In this document: piece after piece, positions 44,640-55,430 of the stretch
How the letters are laid out: every line of letters starts with the position of its first letter
Numbering within the stretch: the stretch's first letter is position 1
DNA from: Agrypnia vestita
Lineage: Eukaryota; Arthropoda; Insecta; Trichoptera; Phryganeidae
Direction: 5' to 3'
DNA: 64,000 nucleotides
Assembly: GCA_016648135.1 (NCBI GenBank)
Contig: JADDOH010024957.1
Coordinates: 27,838-91,837, forward strand
The notes under the pieces: model-generated
The model's database searches: none
What the model was told of the DNA's origin: nothing
The model's input: the letters and a program-made list of their open reading frames with translations, nothing else
Translations under genes and position numbers: made by a program

Positions 44640-45635
44640 ATGTAGTAAATAATTAACGATTGCTTTTCAAACGATGATTACTAACGTTTCAAAATATTAT
44701 TTTTTTCACTATAATAATATTTTAATAACTCCTTAACTTCTAAAAACCAACCCTCTTCTTTTTACTTCCCTTGTTTCTACAAACCACAAGCAGAACTCAT
44801 ACTTGTAGCGAAATTGCAACAAATTTAGTGCACTCATAAAAAAGTATAATTTAGAATTATTTCAAAATTACCCTACTCATGTGCGACGCTTGCTTTTCGT
44901 TTCATTTTTCAAATAAAATATACGTTATTATTTACCACTAAATCAATTACATATAGTTTCATCAATATACTTTATCATATATATTGTACACCACGAAAAT
45001 ACTATATTTTGTCACTACCAGTGAAAACCTGTAATTGGCTTTTTTATGTTTCATATTATATATATTTACGTAATTATTGTTAGCTGTTGGTTTTCCGAAT
45101 AAGTATAAATAAATAAATAAAAAAAAGGAAAAATTGTTTGTAGGGTTGTGGTATTTAATTAATTAATATGAAAGATGATCCAGTTGAGAAAAAGCGACGT
45201 CATAGGGAGGCTTTTAAGCCCTGGTATACAAATACAATTTAAAAAACTTTTCAAGTTTTTTTGTTGATTTGCAGTATAAGCCTACTTGTATGTATCTGTT
45301 GAGATTTTTTCTTAGTAACACGATCAGTATTATTTGATTATAATGCGAGATGAAAAGGACTACGCCCATAGATACACAAGGTTATTAAATTCTCAAAGAG
45401 ATGTCGTCCTCGCAATCTGAGAATCAGCGTGAGATATCCTTCAAAAAGTACTTTACGTTGATGCGTACTACAGCAAGCTCTTGTCAAACTTTAGGGAACA
45501 AAAGTGAGCCCTTCTAACATAACTGTTTTTACTGCAACATATATGGGTTTCATTGGTTTTCTTCTCCTTCATTTTTTTTATTGTTATTTATATTTTTTTA
45601 TTGTTTTTTACGCTTCAACAAGTCAAGAAGCCCAA
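44640..45635. other. AT-rich, nothing recognised
   Basis: No clear repeat or frame. Confidence 0.4.
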
Positions 45636-45639
45636 TTAC

Positions 45640-45755
45640 AGGCTTGATTAAATCACTTAGATAAATTTTGACCTCACCGGGAATCAAACCCGGAACCCGC
45701 GGTGTGAGATGCCAGTGTCATACCCATTGGGCTACTAGGGCCGCCATTATTTTTC
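45640..45755 (-). mobile_element. tRNA-like SINE head, family C
   Basis: On the minus strand GGCCCTAGTAGCCCAATGGG, then GCATCTCACACCGCGGG and the B-box-like GGGTTTGATTCCCGGTGAG form a tRNA-like unit with a good T arm. The A box is weak. It is embedded in a longer AT-rich tail and has no second copy in this window. A tRNA gene is unlikely. Confidence 0.5.
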
Positions 45756-45944
45756 ATTGATATTATTATATTAACATTGACATTATTAAGGTACACCTAC
45801 TTTATATACTTTCTGAGATAAACGGGTTGCTGGCCCGGGGTTCAAGCCACATCTCCGGCGAAATTCTAACGAGATTATGACGTTACATGAAGTTACGGAC
45901 AGAGAGACAGAATTATTATATTTAGTATATTTAAGAACACATTC

Positions 45945-46075
45945 ATGTTTGTGAAGTTATAATTTTTCAGAACAAAGTTCTGTGAAATTTTTAAACAAAA
46001 TTAATTAATCAATTAGAAAGACATACAAAAAAATCTAATTCATGAAAAAATATAAGGTTACTACTGGGATTCGAA
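45945..46075 (-). mobile_element. SINE family B, copy 4 (3' half)
   Basis: On the minus strand it has GGGATTCG-type B-box remnants (46,068-46,075), AATTAGATTTTTTTGTATG, CTTTCTAATTGATTAATTAA and the hairpin CAGAACTTTGTTCTG. It lies head-to-head with copy 5. Confidence 0.8.
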
Positions 46076-46116
46076 TAAAAATTAATCAATTAATAAAAAT
46101 AAGAACTACGTATAAG

Positions 46117-46282
46117 TTCGATATATTCACGGAAACATAGAGGGTTGCTATAGCTTAGTGATCAGAGCACCGGCCCCGGAAAGGAGGTGTCCTGGGTTCG
46201 AATCCCAGTAATAACCTAATATTTTTACGTGAATTAGATTTTTCTGTATGTCTTTCTAATTGATTAATTAATTTTGTTTTTA
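46117..46282 (+). mobile_element. SINE family B, copy 5, best tRNA-like head
   Basis: GGTTGCTATAGCTTAGTGAT starts a tRNA-shaped head. The A box TAGCTTAGTGA lies at 46,151-46,161 and the B box GGTTCGAATCC at 46,195-46,205, with a perfect 5-bp T stem CTGGG/CCCAG. The body ACGTGAATTAGATTTTTCTG and the tail CTAATTGATTAATTAATTTT follow. RNA polymerase III would transcribe rightwards. Multiple copies argue against a tRNA gene. Confidence 0.85.
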
Positions 46283-46329
46283 TTATATTTAGATTATTTT
46301 AGAAGATAAATAGGTTAATTAAATACATG

Positions 46330-46750
46330 TTGAGAAACACGCTTTGGGCTTCTTTGAGGGCTGAAAAAAATGTCCTTTCATGCAATTGGCCAGGTAATTC
46401 GTAGGGCCTATCGTCTTACACATGACACAAAGGACCTTAGTTAGGCACGCGGGCCTAAGTGACCCGATGGGTCTGAGCCCGACTATACACAAAGGTAAGT
46501 GAGGATAAAGCCGACTAATATACAGTGGCCGATGTATGTATATATATTACATGTCAAAGCGATTGTAAAATGCCGCGCAAATTTCCACTCAATGCGGCAT
46601 CTTCAAATGTATAATGTAATTGGCGAATTAGCCAATAATTAATTATACTTTCAATAAATTATTGTGGAGATGTTTCAATGTGATAAATTATAATGAATTA
46701 ACACAGATAATTGCATTTTATAGGTACATTTTACAAAAAGTAATATATTA
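46330..46750. other. No recognised gene; mixed-GC patch at 46,340-46,540
   Basis: The patch contains GGACCTTAGTTAGGC and GCGGGCCTAAGTGACCCGAT and is unique within the window. Possibly regulatory or an old element. Confidence 0.35.
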
Positions 46751-46751
46751 T

Positions 46752-46998
46752 ATGTAGTATAAAAGCAAAGACAGCAATGTCAAAAACATTTAAAAAATGT
46801 TTTGAATGCAATCACCTATTATTTCTAATTTAAAATGTACTCAATTGTAGAATTTATGGACCTATCTATCCCTTCCAAAATCATGTTTCGTATACATTTC
46901 CTATAAAATCTCGAATTTAGTACATTATAAATTAGTAATCTTCGATGACTGCATCAATTTTTTTTGGATATTGCTGCCTTTGCTTTTATACCCCACAT
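46752..46998. mobile_element. MITE, GTATAAAAGC family, most complete copy
   Basis: The left TIR ATGTAGTATAAAAGCAAAG faces the right TIR CTTTGCTTTTATACCCCACA (46,978-46,996). ATTAT flanks both ends, a possible 5-bp target duplication. The interior has no coding capacity. Copies occur at 5,023 and 14,048. Confidence 0.75.
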
Positions 46999-47224
46999 AT
47001 TATTTATGATCGACCTTCACTAAGTGTTATAATTAGAAAATATCTCAACATCTATAGATTCATAAATGGATGTAGTTACGTGAAAAGGAACCAACCTATA
47101 ACAAAGTCAAAAATGACTTTAAATGCACTGTACAGACTCATACTAATATATCGATGCCATCGTTCTGTAAAAAAGATCCAGGGAACAAAACAAATGTTTA
47201 AAATAAAATATATATATACAAACC

Positions 47225-47227
<3 letters not shown>

Positions 47228-47252
<25 letters not shown>
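47228..47252. repeat. (AT)n microsatellite
   Basis: Alternating AT run. Further short AT runs lie at 47,670-47,685. Confidence 0.9.
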
Positions 47253-47255
<3 letters not shown>

Positions 47256-47264
47256 AGTATTAAG

Positions 47265-47465
47265 GTTAGTATTGAGGTCTGGTAAGTTATTGTGTCGGTG
47301 GTTTTTATCGAGTACAAAGCGCATCACAAGGAGCCAAACGAACGCCATTAAGGCCAGCAACGGCCGGGAACATCCAATATTTAATACAAAATTCCCAAAA
47401 ATCATTAAGGCCAATAATGACTACAGTACCCAAACTTAGACTTTAACTTACCAGACCTCACTTGG
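47265..47465. repeat. Segment bracketed by 17-18-bp inverted repeats
   Basis: GAGGTCTGGTAAGTTA (47,273-47,288) is mirrored by TAACTTACCAGACCTC (47,446-47,461). The enclosed 160 bp has mixed GC and no recognisable gene. Confidence 0.75.
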
Positions 47466-47524
47466 TAATAAGCTTCCGATACGATCGGACGTGCTTGCAC
47501 TGCCCCTCGTGACGGAAATTTATT

Positions 47525-47580
47525 AACAAGACAACCTGAAGATGCCTGTTGTGATTCAGGCGAAACGTCGGTTGACGAAT
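47525..47580 (+). ncRNA. Hammerhead-like ribozyme motif
   Basis: CAAC is followed by CTGAAGA (47,536-47,542), T, the stem GCCTG/CAGGC with an 8-nt loop, GAAA (47,562-47,565), CGTC and GGTTG. Stem I is CAAC/GTTG with one spare G. The core fits CUGANGA. Confidence 0.6.
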
Positions 47581-47707
47581 GGTCCTTCTGAGGACCAGAT
47601 TTTGACGCGGGTTACCCCCAAAGAAATTAATACTAACATTTCTAACACCCGTGAAAACCTTCATTATAACATATATATATATATATTTTGATATTTTGAC
47701 ATTTACA

Positions 47708-47755
47708 TAACACCCTGACAATGGAAGGATTTTTCCGAAACATGTAGGTGTCATT
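47708..47755 (+). ncRNA. Hammerhead-like motif in PLE terminus
   Basis: ACACC is followed by CTGACAA (one core change at the position of G8), T, a GGAA/TTCC stem, GAAA, CATG, TA and GGTGT. It is otherwise the same as the motif at 20,455-20,498. A PLE tail (CAATTGAAAAAATAGTTTA) follows at 47,832. Confidence 0.6.
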
Positions 47756-47869
47756 AATAAACATAAGTAGATACAAAAAAATAATTAAATCTTTTTTTTT
47801 TTTTAAATGTAAATCTACAAAGTTGCTTAACCAATTGAAAAAATAGTTTATTATTTTTATCACCCTTCG

Positions 47870-49400
47870 AACCAACGCTCATACACGGCAGGTTAATTAT
47901 TTTTTTATAATAATCGATCAAATAAATGTACATATACCTCGGAAAGCACGCCTGACTATATTATTAACAATAAAAAATTATAATAATAATATTCTACACA
48001 CAATATCATACTTTTAATTAATTTTAAAACGAATACCAATGAAGAAATATCTTAGAAACGTCAATATTTCTAAAGTGACTTTGTATGTCATGGATCTTTT
48101 TCGCTTAACTACATCCAAATAACACATTGAAATTCTCCTACAGGTAAGTAGGTATTTATATATTAAGTAGTATCCGTTGTCTGTCAAAAAACAGGGTTAA
48201 GTAGACATTAATGATGATCAAACCGTTATTTTAACTGGTTATTTTCGGAACAGTTATTTGGGATTTGTATCAAAATGTACTAACAATTAGTAACTAAGAT
48301 AAATTAATGTCTAGTACCGATAGTTACTCGTCAAATTCTGAAAAATAAGTTGCCAATCATCGAAGCAGTGAGAATTCTCAAATAACCGTTACTGTGTCAA
48401 CGGTTAAAATACCATCACTTGTAGACATTCATCGATATTAATTCCAGACACAATTGGTGTCAGATAATTAGGGTTTCATTAAAAGTAAAGCAATACTGAT
48501 ATATGAGGAGATCTCTATATATTTTAATCTATCGCCAGGTGTCACTTGTGTCACCATACCGCAGGGATGGTATACCATTAAATAATTTTAAGATTACATG
48601 TATTCGGGTGTTATTTGAGGCTGTACGTTCGTAAGGGGTCGACACCTAATTTCTATGCACGTTTTATTTTATGGATCAGTTAATGTACGTCCGTAATAAT
48701 AAATATTCTTGAGTATTGAAACAGGAAATCATTAAATTAAACAAAAATAATATTTGATATATCCATTCATATATCTGCGACCTTATTTTGGGATAGTTTT
48801 AATAGTACCTACCTGTGTTTATGTATATTATGTTTATTTATTTGTTTGGCATAGTACCAAAAGGAAATACCGTCCATGCGCAAAGTGGACCGACATTTCG
48901 GCGAACGGTTCTGTCCGCGTTCTCGGGTTACGCGTCTTCGTATCGTATTACGTCTTATTACCTTGCAGAATATACTTACAATACCACATTATTCTATTAA
49001 TTAAATTAATCTCATAAAATAATCTTCAAAAAAACTTATTCATGTGATCAATGTATTTATTTTTGATTAATAAAATATTTAAAAAGAATATTAGTAGGTA
49101 TCATGTTGTTTATCAATTTTTCGTATTTCATATTTTTACTATCATTACATAATTCACGTGTTTCTGGTTGATTTATGATTTATATTATAATACATTATAC
49201 ATTATACGAAGTAGGAGAATATAAAATTAAATTTTAAAGTAAATTTTGGACACAAATGAAGAGAACAATATAATGAAAAACAATTTTTACATAATATTAA
49301 GTAAAATATTTCTCAGAACATTTGTCAATCATTTATTGTAGAGAACTTTTTTTTAAATTGAGCCATTTTAAATAATAATTTAAATATAAATATCACATTT
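47870..49400. other. AT-rich, nothing recognised
   Basis: Frames at 48,754-49,017 are short and unrecognised. A mixed-GC patch lies at 48,860-48,965. Confidence 0.4.
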
Positions 49401-49404
49401 TAAA

Positions 49405-49709
49405 AAAAAGTAACCCATAAAAAACAAGTTTTTACAATACTCCCTTTCTCATTTTCGGGTTTCGTGTGTACAATATGCGTCTCCATACAACTTGTATGAA
49501 AAAACCATAAAAATTCGAAAAATCCAAAATTATACTATAATTATTATTATTTTTTAACGAAAATTTGATAGATCTTCTTGATCGTCGCCACGAGTCTGCT
49601 TGCAAAGTTTTAGCTCGATTGGATCACGGGAAAAGGGTTAAAAATCGATCCAAAGTTTTTTCGACGGCAAGCAAGCAAGCAGACGCCACGAGTTAATATA
49701 AAGGGAGTA
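49405..49709 (+). mobile_element. TA-flanked MITE, copy 1
   Basis: TACTCCCTTTCTC (49,438) to AAAGGGAGTA (ending 49,709) gives TIR CTCCCTTT with flanking TA, as in Tc1/mariner-type MITEs. About 33 bp outside the left end (CCATAAAAAACAAGTTTT) is also shared with copy 2, so the true boundary may lie further out. Confidence 0.65.
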
Positions 49710-49714
49710 AAAAG

Positions 49715-50205
49715 GTTCTATTTTCAATATAAAACTTTTAGTTTTTTAAATATTTAGAAATATTGTGAAATGTAGAAAAAAATTACTATCAATTTTTATT
49801 TAATAAAAAAGATATATTTAAAAAAATTGGCAGTGTCACCTTAACTGAAGCTTAGAAAATATAAATTTATTAATTCAATTAACATTTGGCTGCCTAATTT
49901 AACTCGATCCGTTCCCATTCATGGCAGAATTTAAAAGCGTATAGAAATGTTTGAACAATGCATTAGCTATGAAAAAGAAACGTCGAATATTCTTTGTTCG
50001 AAATCCGGTAAAACCTACAAAGGGACCAACCCATTTTGTTATGATATCCATCATAACTGAATCAACTAACATATTATTGTCCTTCGAAACAGGGTTGTCG
50101 CAAATAAAAATATTCTATTAACCTCAATCAAACCATGACAGAAAATATCCATACGCAATTATGTATGCTTTTAGTGCGCGTTTTAGTAAAAAATTGAATC
50201 ACTTA
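49715..50205. other. AT-rich, nothing recognised
   Basis: No repeat or frame of note. Confidence 0.4.
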
Positions 50206-50207
50206 TT

Positions 50208-50258
50208 TATTTTTAAATTGAGATGCGTACACGGAACACGCAGCACATCAATATTTTT
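50208..50258 (-). mobile_element. SINE family A fragment
   Basis: The text TTTAAATTGAGATGCGTACA, then CGGAACACGCAGCACATC and AATATTTTTA matches the low-coordinate end of the other family A copies. It is cut off just before the MITE at 50,271. Confidence 0.65.
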
Positions 50259-50270
50259 AATTTTTTTTAT

Positions 50271-50562
50271 TACTCCCTTTATATTAACTCGTGGCGTCTG
50301 CTTGCTTGACGAAAAAACTTTGGATCGATTTTTAACCCTTTTTCCGTGATCCAATCGAGCTGAAACTTTGCAAGTAGGCTCGTGGCGACGATCAAGATCT
50401 ATCAAATTTTCGTGAAAAAAAAAATTGTAGTATAATTTTGGATTTTTCATATTTTTAATATTTTTTTCATGTGTATGGAGATTCCGACGCATATGGTAGA
50501 CACGAAACCCGAATACGAGAAAGGGAGTATTTTAAAAACTTGGATTTATGGGTTATTTTTTT
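50271..50562 (-). mobile_element. TA-flanked MITE, copy 2 (inverted)
   Basis: It is the reverse complement of 49,405-49,709 with scattered differences. The TIRs TACTCCCTTT (50,271) and AAAGGGAGTA (ending 50,529) are intact. Together the two copies form a 300-bp inverted repeat with a spacer of about 560 bp. Confidence 0.7.
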
Positions 50563-50864
50563 TATTTTTTTCGGTCATCCAACATGGAGATATAATTGCT
50601 TGGTAGGACAAAATACAGAAAAAAATAGTTAAATTTCTCCCACAATTAAAGGATGACACAAATGGACATAATTATAGACAAGTCAATTTGATATGAATGA
50701 CAGATCAAACAATTTTAGTTTCATTTAACTGACTGTTTCTTATTTAACTTTATCATAAACATAATGTATATAATTCACATGGTCAGGGAGGGGGACGAGT
50801 TTCTAGTATCTGCCTCACCATATGACGATACTCTTCATATTTAATATTAAAATTACCTATTAAT

Positions 50865-51060
50865 GAAGATAAATTATAAAAGTTTCACAGAGACGAAGCT
50901 ATTTATATGGGTGTATGGAAGTCTTTATACAGTAGCCCAGGGATTATGACCTGTATTAGCTGGCTTAAGTGATCGCATAACACAATGCAACGTTCACTAA
51001 TTCCACCGTAAGAACAATCACAATTAACAAATTTTTGAAAGTCGTTCCGATATATGGTTT
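50865..51060 (+). mobile_element. Foldback family fragment
   Basis: It starts with AAGATAAATTATAAAAGTTT, then CACAGAGACGAAGC, GTAGCCCAGGGATTATGACC, GGCTTAAGTGATCGC and ATTCCACCGTAAGAAC. Only one arm is present. Confidence 0.7.
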
Positions 51061-51239
51061 AAATAAGTTTCTTTCGTATATTTGAATAGAGTTTTTTAGA
51101 GTCATCTATAGTGTATATATGTAGATTACGCAGCTGGTAATGATGCCTGTATATTTTTAAAGTAGAATTTTAAGCAAAAGTCTGTTTAAATATTTTAATG
51201 TTGATGTTTACTCTACATTATGCTTTACAACTTATTAAA

Positions 51240-51955
51240 TGCACAGAAATAAAAAATGCTGAATAATTAAATGAAGAATAAATAATTGAAATGAACACTT
51301 TTGTTAATTTTTGTACAACCCTGGAAATTTTTCGACATAACTGTAGTGAAAGTAATAATAGCCTTTAGTAATTGAGCCTAAGAAGCACGATTACAGGAGT
51401 GTTGACGGAATTATAGGTTATTGGATGTCAAGGTATCAAGGGAAGTTGATACGTGACAGAAATATCAAAAGAATAGGTCACCTACCTATTTAAAAAAATT
51501 ACTAAAGGTCTTATAAAATCGTCAAGGTGTGCCACAGTAATCAGTTAATTAAATATATTTTTTTTTAAATTTCTCCCACAAACTATCAAATGACGTATTG
51601 ATGAAACTGATACAAAGTGCGTTAAAATGTTCATTTTGGTTTGTTTCATCGTCCGTGGGTGATTTTTTTAGAAAAATGGCGCTTGTATGTAATTTAGAAT
51701 AAATAAGTACACATATTTCTATTTTCAGGCACGTAATATTGTATAATGAAGCTACTACTATTGACACTAGTGGTTAATGCATACGAAGCATATAATATTT
51801 AACTGAATGCAAATAAGATGAAATACTCGATAATTAGTAAGCGAAATGAAACGGATGATAGCGGCCTGTACATAAATAGAATTACACGAGAAAGAGTAGA
51901 TAAAGTAGTCTAAATGGGAAGAAATGTTTTTGAAATGTGGTTGCAACGTAGCATG
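51240..51955. other. No recognised gene
   Basis: AT-rich. Short frames and no repeat. Confidence 0.4.
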
Positions 51956-51959
51956 CTGC

Positions 51960-52310
51960 CGTGGACATAGTCAGCAACTTATATGTGGTCCAGAGAGTCA
52001 GAACTGAGAGAGAGTTGTTGACAGATATAAAAGTCCAAAAGATGTCATGCTTAGGTCATGTGCTTAAAGGGGAAGATTAAAACCTTTTGCATGTGACAGT
52101 TAAGGGCAAGATCGAGGCAAAACGGGGTATTGGCAGGAAGTAAATCTTATGGCTCCATAATATACGAGATTGGACAAGAATAAAGACGTTGGAAGAGCTG
52201 TTTCGAGCCGCTTTAGATAGGGAGATGTACTCTCAAGTGATAATCAACGTTGGGAAGACCTGACATGACACTAAGAGAAGATACGGAAAGAAGATTTAAT
52301 GAAAACTGGG
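51960..52310 (+). pseudogene. RTE-like LINE C-terminal fragment
   Basis: The plus strand from about 52,010 reads ELLTDIKVQKMSCLGHVLKG, then KGKIEAKRGIGRK, ILWLHNIRDWTRIKTLEELF and RAALDREMYSQVI. GKIEGKRGxGRxxxxWLxNIRxW is a hallmark of RTE C-termini. The catalytic part is absent and a few stops are present. Confidence 0.8.
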
Positions 52311-52469
52311 AGCCTTCTAAGAAAATTAAATGTCATACAGAGCAAGCCAGAAGTGAATTCTTCCTCAGCCAACTTAAATATGCGAATGAAAATGATACTC
52401 TGTTATATGTTTCCTATATTATTGCATGAATCGGTATAACGGATATTTATTGAAACATAATAATAAGAA

Positions 52470-52545
52470 TAAGCGATTTGAAGAAATTGTGACGTGGATA
52501 TACAAACGGTTTCAAAAAATAAGCTGGATTGATAGAATTTTAGTG
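52470..52545 (+). pseudogene. RTE-like LINE fragment, left piece
   Basis: RFEEIVTWIYKRFQKISWID matches the LEEFEVWTYRSILKCWMDR region of the 19,795 copy. The matching right piece is at 52,905-53,095. About 360 bp of other sequence lies between. Confidence 0.65.
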
Positions 52546-52779
52546 GGTTATGTGTGTGAATGCGTGTGTTTTGTGATGAAGAATATATCCACACGTCAAG
52601 AGACATATACTCGTGTTGGCAGGTGACGTGCATGTATTCAATCGTATTGCTCGTAGGAGTACGCGTGCAGTATGTATGTAAGGAGTACCAGCATGACAGG
52701 ATAGGTTGATAAGGTGGTGAATTATACTCACGATTAACAATGTTGATATATTGGAAAAGTTTTAAAAGATTGTTGTAGA

Positions 52780-53095
52780 GCGCAGTAAAAAGAGAATGTG
52801 CAGGCTACGGTGGGCACCAAAGCCTAGCTGCCCGCATCAGGCCTCTGATTGGTGGATGCCCCGCAGGGTTTTGAATGACAATCCGGATGCGAAAAGGAAA
52901 ATAACGCGACCTTGAGATATCCAGAGAGGTATCAGATTTTGCATCTCATCATTCAAGGCAAAATTACGATCAGAAAAGGTCTCGGAAGACGGAAGATATT
53001 CTGGCTGAAGTGTCTGAGGAAATGGTTTAAAAAAACCACTGTCCAACTATTTGGAGCTTCTGTAAGCGAGAAAATGATGGCTAACATGTTTGTTT
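52780..53095 (+). pseudogene. RTE-like LINE fragments, right piece
   Basis: From 52,912 the frame reads RYPERYQILHLIIQGKITIR, KGLGRRKIFWLKCLRKWF and LFGASVSEKMMANMF before TAA at 53,095-53,097. This is the last 60 residues of the RTE protein. Just upstream (52,795-52,880) a different RTE-like scrap reads MCRLRWAPKPSCPHQ, so two families may abut. Confidence 0.75.
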
Positions 53096-53154
53096 AAGTC
53101 GATAACTAGACAAGCAATTGACTACATATAAGGTCGAAAAATTTACGTTAATTT

Positions 53155-53330
53155 ACCAAGCTTCCGTGGCAAAATTGGATAACGCGCCATTCCCGGATAA
53201 AGTGGAGTAAAGTCCATTGGTTTGAATTCCGGTAGCAGCTAACATATATTTTCGTTGATTTGATTTTTCTGTATGTCTTTTCTAATTGATTAATAAATTT
53301 GATAAAATATTATATTATTTTTATTCAAAT
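53155..53330 (+). mobile_element. SINE family B, copy 6
   Basis: The head CGTGGCAAAATTGGATAACG, the B-box remnant GGTTTGAATTCCGG, TTTCTGTATGTCTTTTC and CTAATTGATTAATAAATTT follow in order. Confidence 0.75.
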
Positions 53331-53334
53331 AAAA

Positions 53335-53680
53335 ATTCATTGTTCTAAATCAACAATAAACAAATAATAAGTGCTCTTAAAATACAACCTTGTTTTTGTA
53401 TCTCCTAAAAAACTAGGAAAAGATAATAGAGAAAACTTGTTCAAATATTCAGATGTGAAAATGTCAGAAAATGTGGCTGTTCTAAGGTCCCGACTCATCA
53501 TAAGCATTTACAATTTAAGGCCTGCAAAAGACTTATTTGACTCGTAGGAACTTTTTCATTTGACTAATAATCTAGATCTGATATTTTGTTGGATGTCTAT
53601 CTATATGGCCAAAAAATTGCATTTTCTGGTTTTCATTATATTGTCAAGAGATGGGAGAAGCAGAAAGTTTACACGTAATC
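53335..53680. other. AT-rich, nothing recognised
   Basis: No repeat or frame of note. Confidence 0.4.
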
Positions 53681-53684
53681 GATG

Positions 53685-54570
53685 ATTTTACATTGCACCT
53701 ATTACGCAAAAAATGGAAGGTACTAGAAGGATCTAGGATGGTCCACACGAATCTGGAATCGACTGGGTTATTCTCATGAACTCGGGAAACATCGAGAAAA
53801 CGACATTTATATCTATACTAATATATAAAGAGGTAAAGTTTGTGAGTTTGTAAGTTTGGATGTAGGAGGTAATCTCCGAAACTACTTATCTCATTTCTAA
53901 AATTCTTTCAATAATCGACTTTCAGGGTAAACATATATTATCACATTAAAATAAAAGATCTTTTTGTGGTGACCTATTTTACAACTAAAGTCCTCATAAA
54001 AATGGTCGAGCGATGCGTTTTTTACGAACGCTGCCTAAACAGTAAGAGATATTTAAATACTTTCTATAGAGAAGTTGTAGAACTTAAACAGTTCTATAAA
54101 AAAGTCTGCGATGACATATATGTATATGTTAAGGTTAATACACAAATTGATAAAATATGACTAAAAGTTACTAAAAATCTACGCGTGCGAAGCTGCGCGG
54201 GTAAGCGTAAAATATATGTATGAAGAGAGATCGCGTGCGGCTACTGTGCGCAGTATATGTTAGAGTTGCTAGCGGGCTATTACCATAGAAGGCAAAATCG
54301 TGCGGCGTGTGTTGCTAGTGCGCATGTGATTCCAGCGATAGTAAATTAAGAAAGTACCTACCAACGAGCGAGAAGTTTTCTTATGCGAACCTGAGCTATT
54401 TAAGTCACATGCATTAGTATATGAAAGACAAATTACTCAGGATTGATAGTTATTACGAATTACAAAATAAGATAAAAAGTGCAGCGAAGATTCTAGAAAC
54501 ATTTAGCGTGAATTTAAGAACTGTGCTCCCATTAATTTAGTGTCCAGTGACTTTCTTTAGTCATAATCCT
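53685..54570 (+). mobile_element. LTR-like dispersed repeat, copy 5, interrupted
   Basis: The left part (53,685-53,811) has CGACTGGGTTATTCTCATGA as in copy 4. The right part (about 54,213-54,570) matches the minus strand of copy 3 (CCAGCGATAGTAAATTAAG, GCGAACCTGAGCTATTT, GTGTCCAGTGACTTTC). A Helitron-like element of about 400 bp separates them. Confidence 0.6.
53812..54212 (+). mobile_element. Helitron-like non-autonomous element
   Basis: It begins TCTATACTAATATATAAAGA after an A, and continues with GGTAAAGTTTGTGAGTTTG. This opening is seen in many non-autonomous insect Helitrons. The 3' end has the GC-rich hairpin ACGCGTGCGAAGCTGCGCGG, but the usual CTAG has decayed. The 64-codon frame inside is not recognised. 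Confidence 0.6.
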
Positions 54571-54574
54571 GTGA

Positions 54575-55170
54575 CAATATGAATGATTTTTTTCCTTACG
54601 CATACAAATCATCACTTTGTCAATAGTGACCTTTCAACTCAACTTATTAAATAAAAAAATATACAATTCTAATTAAATAAATAAAATAAATAAAATTCCT
54701 TTAAATAATAAAATTTTATTTTTATTCTCAAAATAAAATATCTAAACTGTTCTTAATATCGATTTCAAATACTTGTATATACTTATAGGATGATTTCCCT
54801 CAATTTTCGCTTTTTTCTTCTCGATATATCCGACGCATATCCGGTGTCGTCTGGGGCGCTTCCGGCCGGAAGTGGAAACCATCAAAAGAAAAATTCACTC
54901 GATATATTTTTAAGCCCTTTAGAACCAGGCTTTCTTTTATATATAAAAAGATTTGATTGAAAATATTAATAATTACATACCTGAAATACTAACAGAACAA
55001 GTTCTATCAAAACTAATTTTAGATGAGCATCGAAAAGGATGAAGTATAACTGTATGTTATATATAATGTGTGTTTATTTTATATAATGTATGTTTTAAAT
55101 ATGTCTAACGACAGTAATAACAACCTTAACTCTTTAAATATAACTTTATTCTACTATAGTTTAATTATGT
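54575..55170. other. AT-rich, nothing recognised
   Basis: A mixed-GC patch lies at 54,820-54,880. Text at 55,095-55,155 resembles 30,855-30,890 (AATAACCTTAACTCTTT-like), which also lies beside an RTE fragment of the same subfamily group. Confidence 0.4.
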
Positions 55171-55174
55171 ATTT

Positions 55175-55430
55175 TTATTCTTTTTCTTTTTCTATCTCAG
55201 CCTTCATCTCTACACTGCTGGATATAGGCCATTTACATGCCCTTCCATCCTTCCTTGTTATTGGTTAGTTGTAGCCATTTCATTCCTCCCCACAGCGGGT
55301 ATATCGTTGGCCCATTTCTTTTGAGGTCTTCCGATGCCTCTTTTATTTTCCCAATGTCTCCATTTCAGAACTCTGGAAGTCCATCTTGTAGAATCTTCCC
55401 TTGCATTTTTTTTTACCATTTTTTCTTATC
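55175..55430 (-). pseudogene. RTE-like LINE C-terminal fragment
   Basis: On the minus strand the text parallels 35,760-35,960 (minus) and 60,150-60,360 (plus). Shared words include TTTTGAGGTCTTCCGATGCC and CTGGATATAGGCC. Frames are broken. The A/GAA-rich tail lies at about 55,175-55,195. Confidence 0.75.

Noticed and set aside
45660..45745. A second tRNA-like unit on the minus strand
   Set aside because: The T arm is good but the A box and anticodon stem are weak, and it sits in a longer tail. Kept only as a SINE-like head.
46141..46215. A tRNA gene candidate with good A and B boxes
   Set aside because: The same head with the same downstream body and AT-rich tail occurs in five other places, so it is a SINE head. 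The anticodon arm is poor.
46945..47439. 164-codon frame, one of the longer in the window
   Set aside because: It begins in a MITE terminus and crosses an (AT)n run that yields an Ile-Tyr repeat; composition-driven.
54033..54160. Frame inside the Helitron-like element as a possible Rep or helicase piece
   Set aside because: Too short, lacks Rep HUH or helicase motifs.
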